Assembly (NCBI GenBank): GCA_026416655.1 | Contig: JAOAES010000129.1 | Location: 1 to 6,438, forward strand | Length of the DNA stretch: 6,438 nucleotides | Reading direction: 5' to 3' | Source: Fimbriimonadales bacterium | GTDB lineage: Bacteria > Armatimonadota > Fimbriimonadia > Fimbriimonadales > GBS-DC | Program-made: the position numbers and the translations under genes | The notes under the pieces: generated by a model | Database searches by the model: none | Told to the model about the DNA's origin: nothing | The model's input: the letters and a program-made list of their open reading frames with translations, nothing else | Shown here: positions 6,252 to 6,438 of the stretch, one piece after another | Position numbering within the stretch: position 1 is the stretch's first letter | Layout of the letters: each line of letters opens with the position of its first letter

Positions 6252-6438
6252 ATGGCAGGTCATGGCGATTCGCATGTGCATCCGGTCTCGCTGTATACGC
6301 GCACGCTGTGGTGGCTGATGGCGTTGCTGGTGCTGACTGTCGCGGCAGGCTACATCCCCAACATTCCGAACTGGCTGGGCGTGGTGATTGCGCTCACCAT
6401 CGCCGTCTGGAAGGCGACGATTGTGATTATGAACTTCA
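6252..6438 (+). CDS. coxD: caa3-type cytochrome c oxidase subunit IV, N-terminal part (runs off the right edge)
   Basis: Sixty-two codons are visible before the window ends. The start is ATG 6252, six bases after the coxC stop. The protein opens MAGHGDSHVHPVSLYTR, followed by a first TM helix (about 19-35) and a short turn with YIPNIPNW (34-41), then a second helix (42-62) holding VWKATIVIMNF. The His-rich start, two short helices and WKA followed by MNF match the prokaryotic COX4 family (small subunit IV of caa3/aa3 oxidases), in which the second helix commonly runs on into a Phe-Met-His stretch that would fall just past the edge. The subunit has no cofactor and is thought to aid assembly or stability. 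The symbol follows the coxBACD order; ctaF is used for the same family elsewhere. Confidence 0.85.
   Translation, partial: MAGHGDSHVHPVSLYTRTLWWLMALLVLTVAAGYIPNIPNWLGVVIALTIAVWKATIVIMNF

Overview
The window is a single, tightly packed, plus-strand gene run for the terminal part of an aerobic respiratory chain: the end of an alternative complex III (ACIII) operon followed directly by a caa3-type cytochrome c oxidase operon. There is one gene fragment at each edge (the C-terminus of ActE at the left, the N-terminus of oxidase subunit IV at the right) and six complete genes between them: actF, a small one-TM gene, a SCO copper chaperone, coxB, coxA and coxC. No gene on the minus strand, RNA gene, mobile element, CRISPR array or internal promoter is supported.

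Organism: G+C-rich, aerobic bacterium that uses ACIII instead of a bc1 complex and an A2-type heme-copper oxidase. That combination is known from Rhodothermus and other Bacteroidota-related bacteria, Acidobacteria, Planctomycetes, Armatimonadota and neighbours. The A2-type oxidase and general protein style would fit a thermophilic or moderately thermophilic lineage, perhaps Armatimonadota, but this placement is a guess; the sequence does not fix the phylum.

Layout: 1-129 ActE tail; 132-1349 actF (10-TM quinone-side membrane subunit); 1363-1755 one-TM conserved small protein; 1779-2657 SCO; 2657-3655 coxB with CuA and a C-terminal cytochrome c domain; 3658-5331 coxA; an 86-base gap holding a perfect 14-bp hairpin at 5341-5372; 5418-6245 coxC with an unusual hydrophilic insertion; 6252-6438 start of subunit IV. 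Apart from the coxA-coxC gap, junctions are between a 1-base overlap and 23 bases, and most genes have a clear purine-rich Shine-Dalgarno sequence, which argues for one transcript with coupled translation.

How the genes work together: ACIII oxidises quinol, and electrons leave through its cytochrome subunits (ActE among them). The caa3 oxidase can take them through the heme c domain fused to CoxB, then CuA, then heme a and the heme a3-CuB site of CoxA, where O2 is reduced and protons are pumped. SCO supplies copper for CuA. The gene order is consistent with the ACIII-caa3 supercomplex known from related systems. This is a known kind of system; the points that merit a second look are the small one-TM protein, the insertion in CoxC, the C-terminally anchored SCO and the coxA-coxC hairpin.
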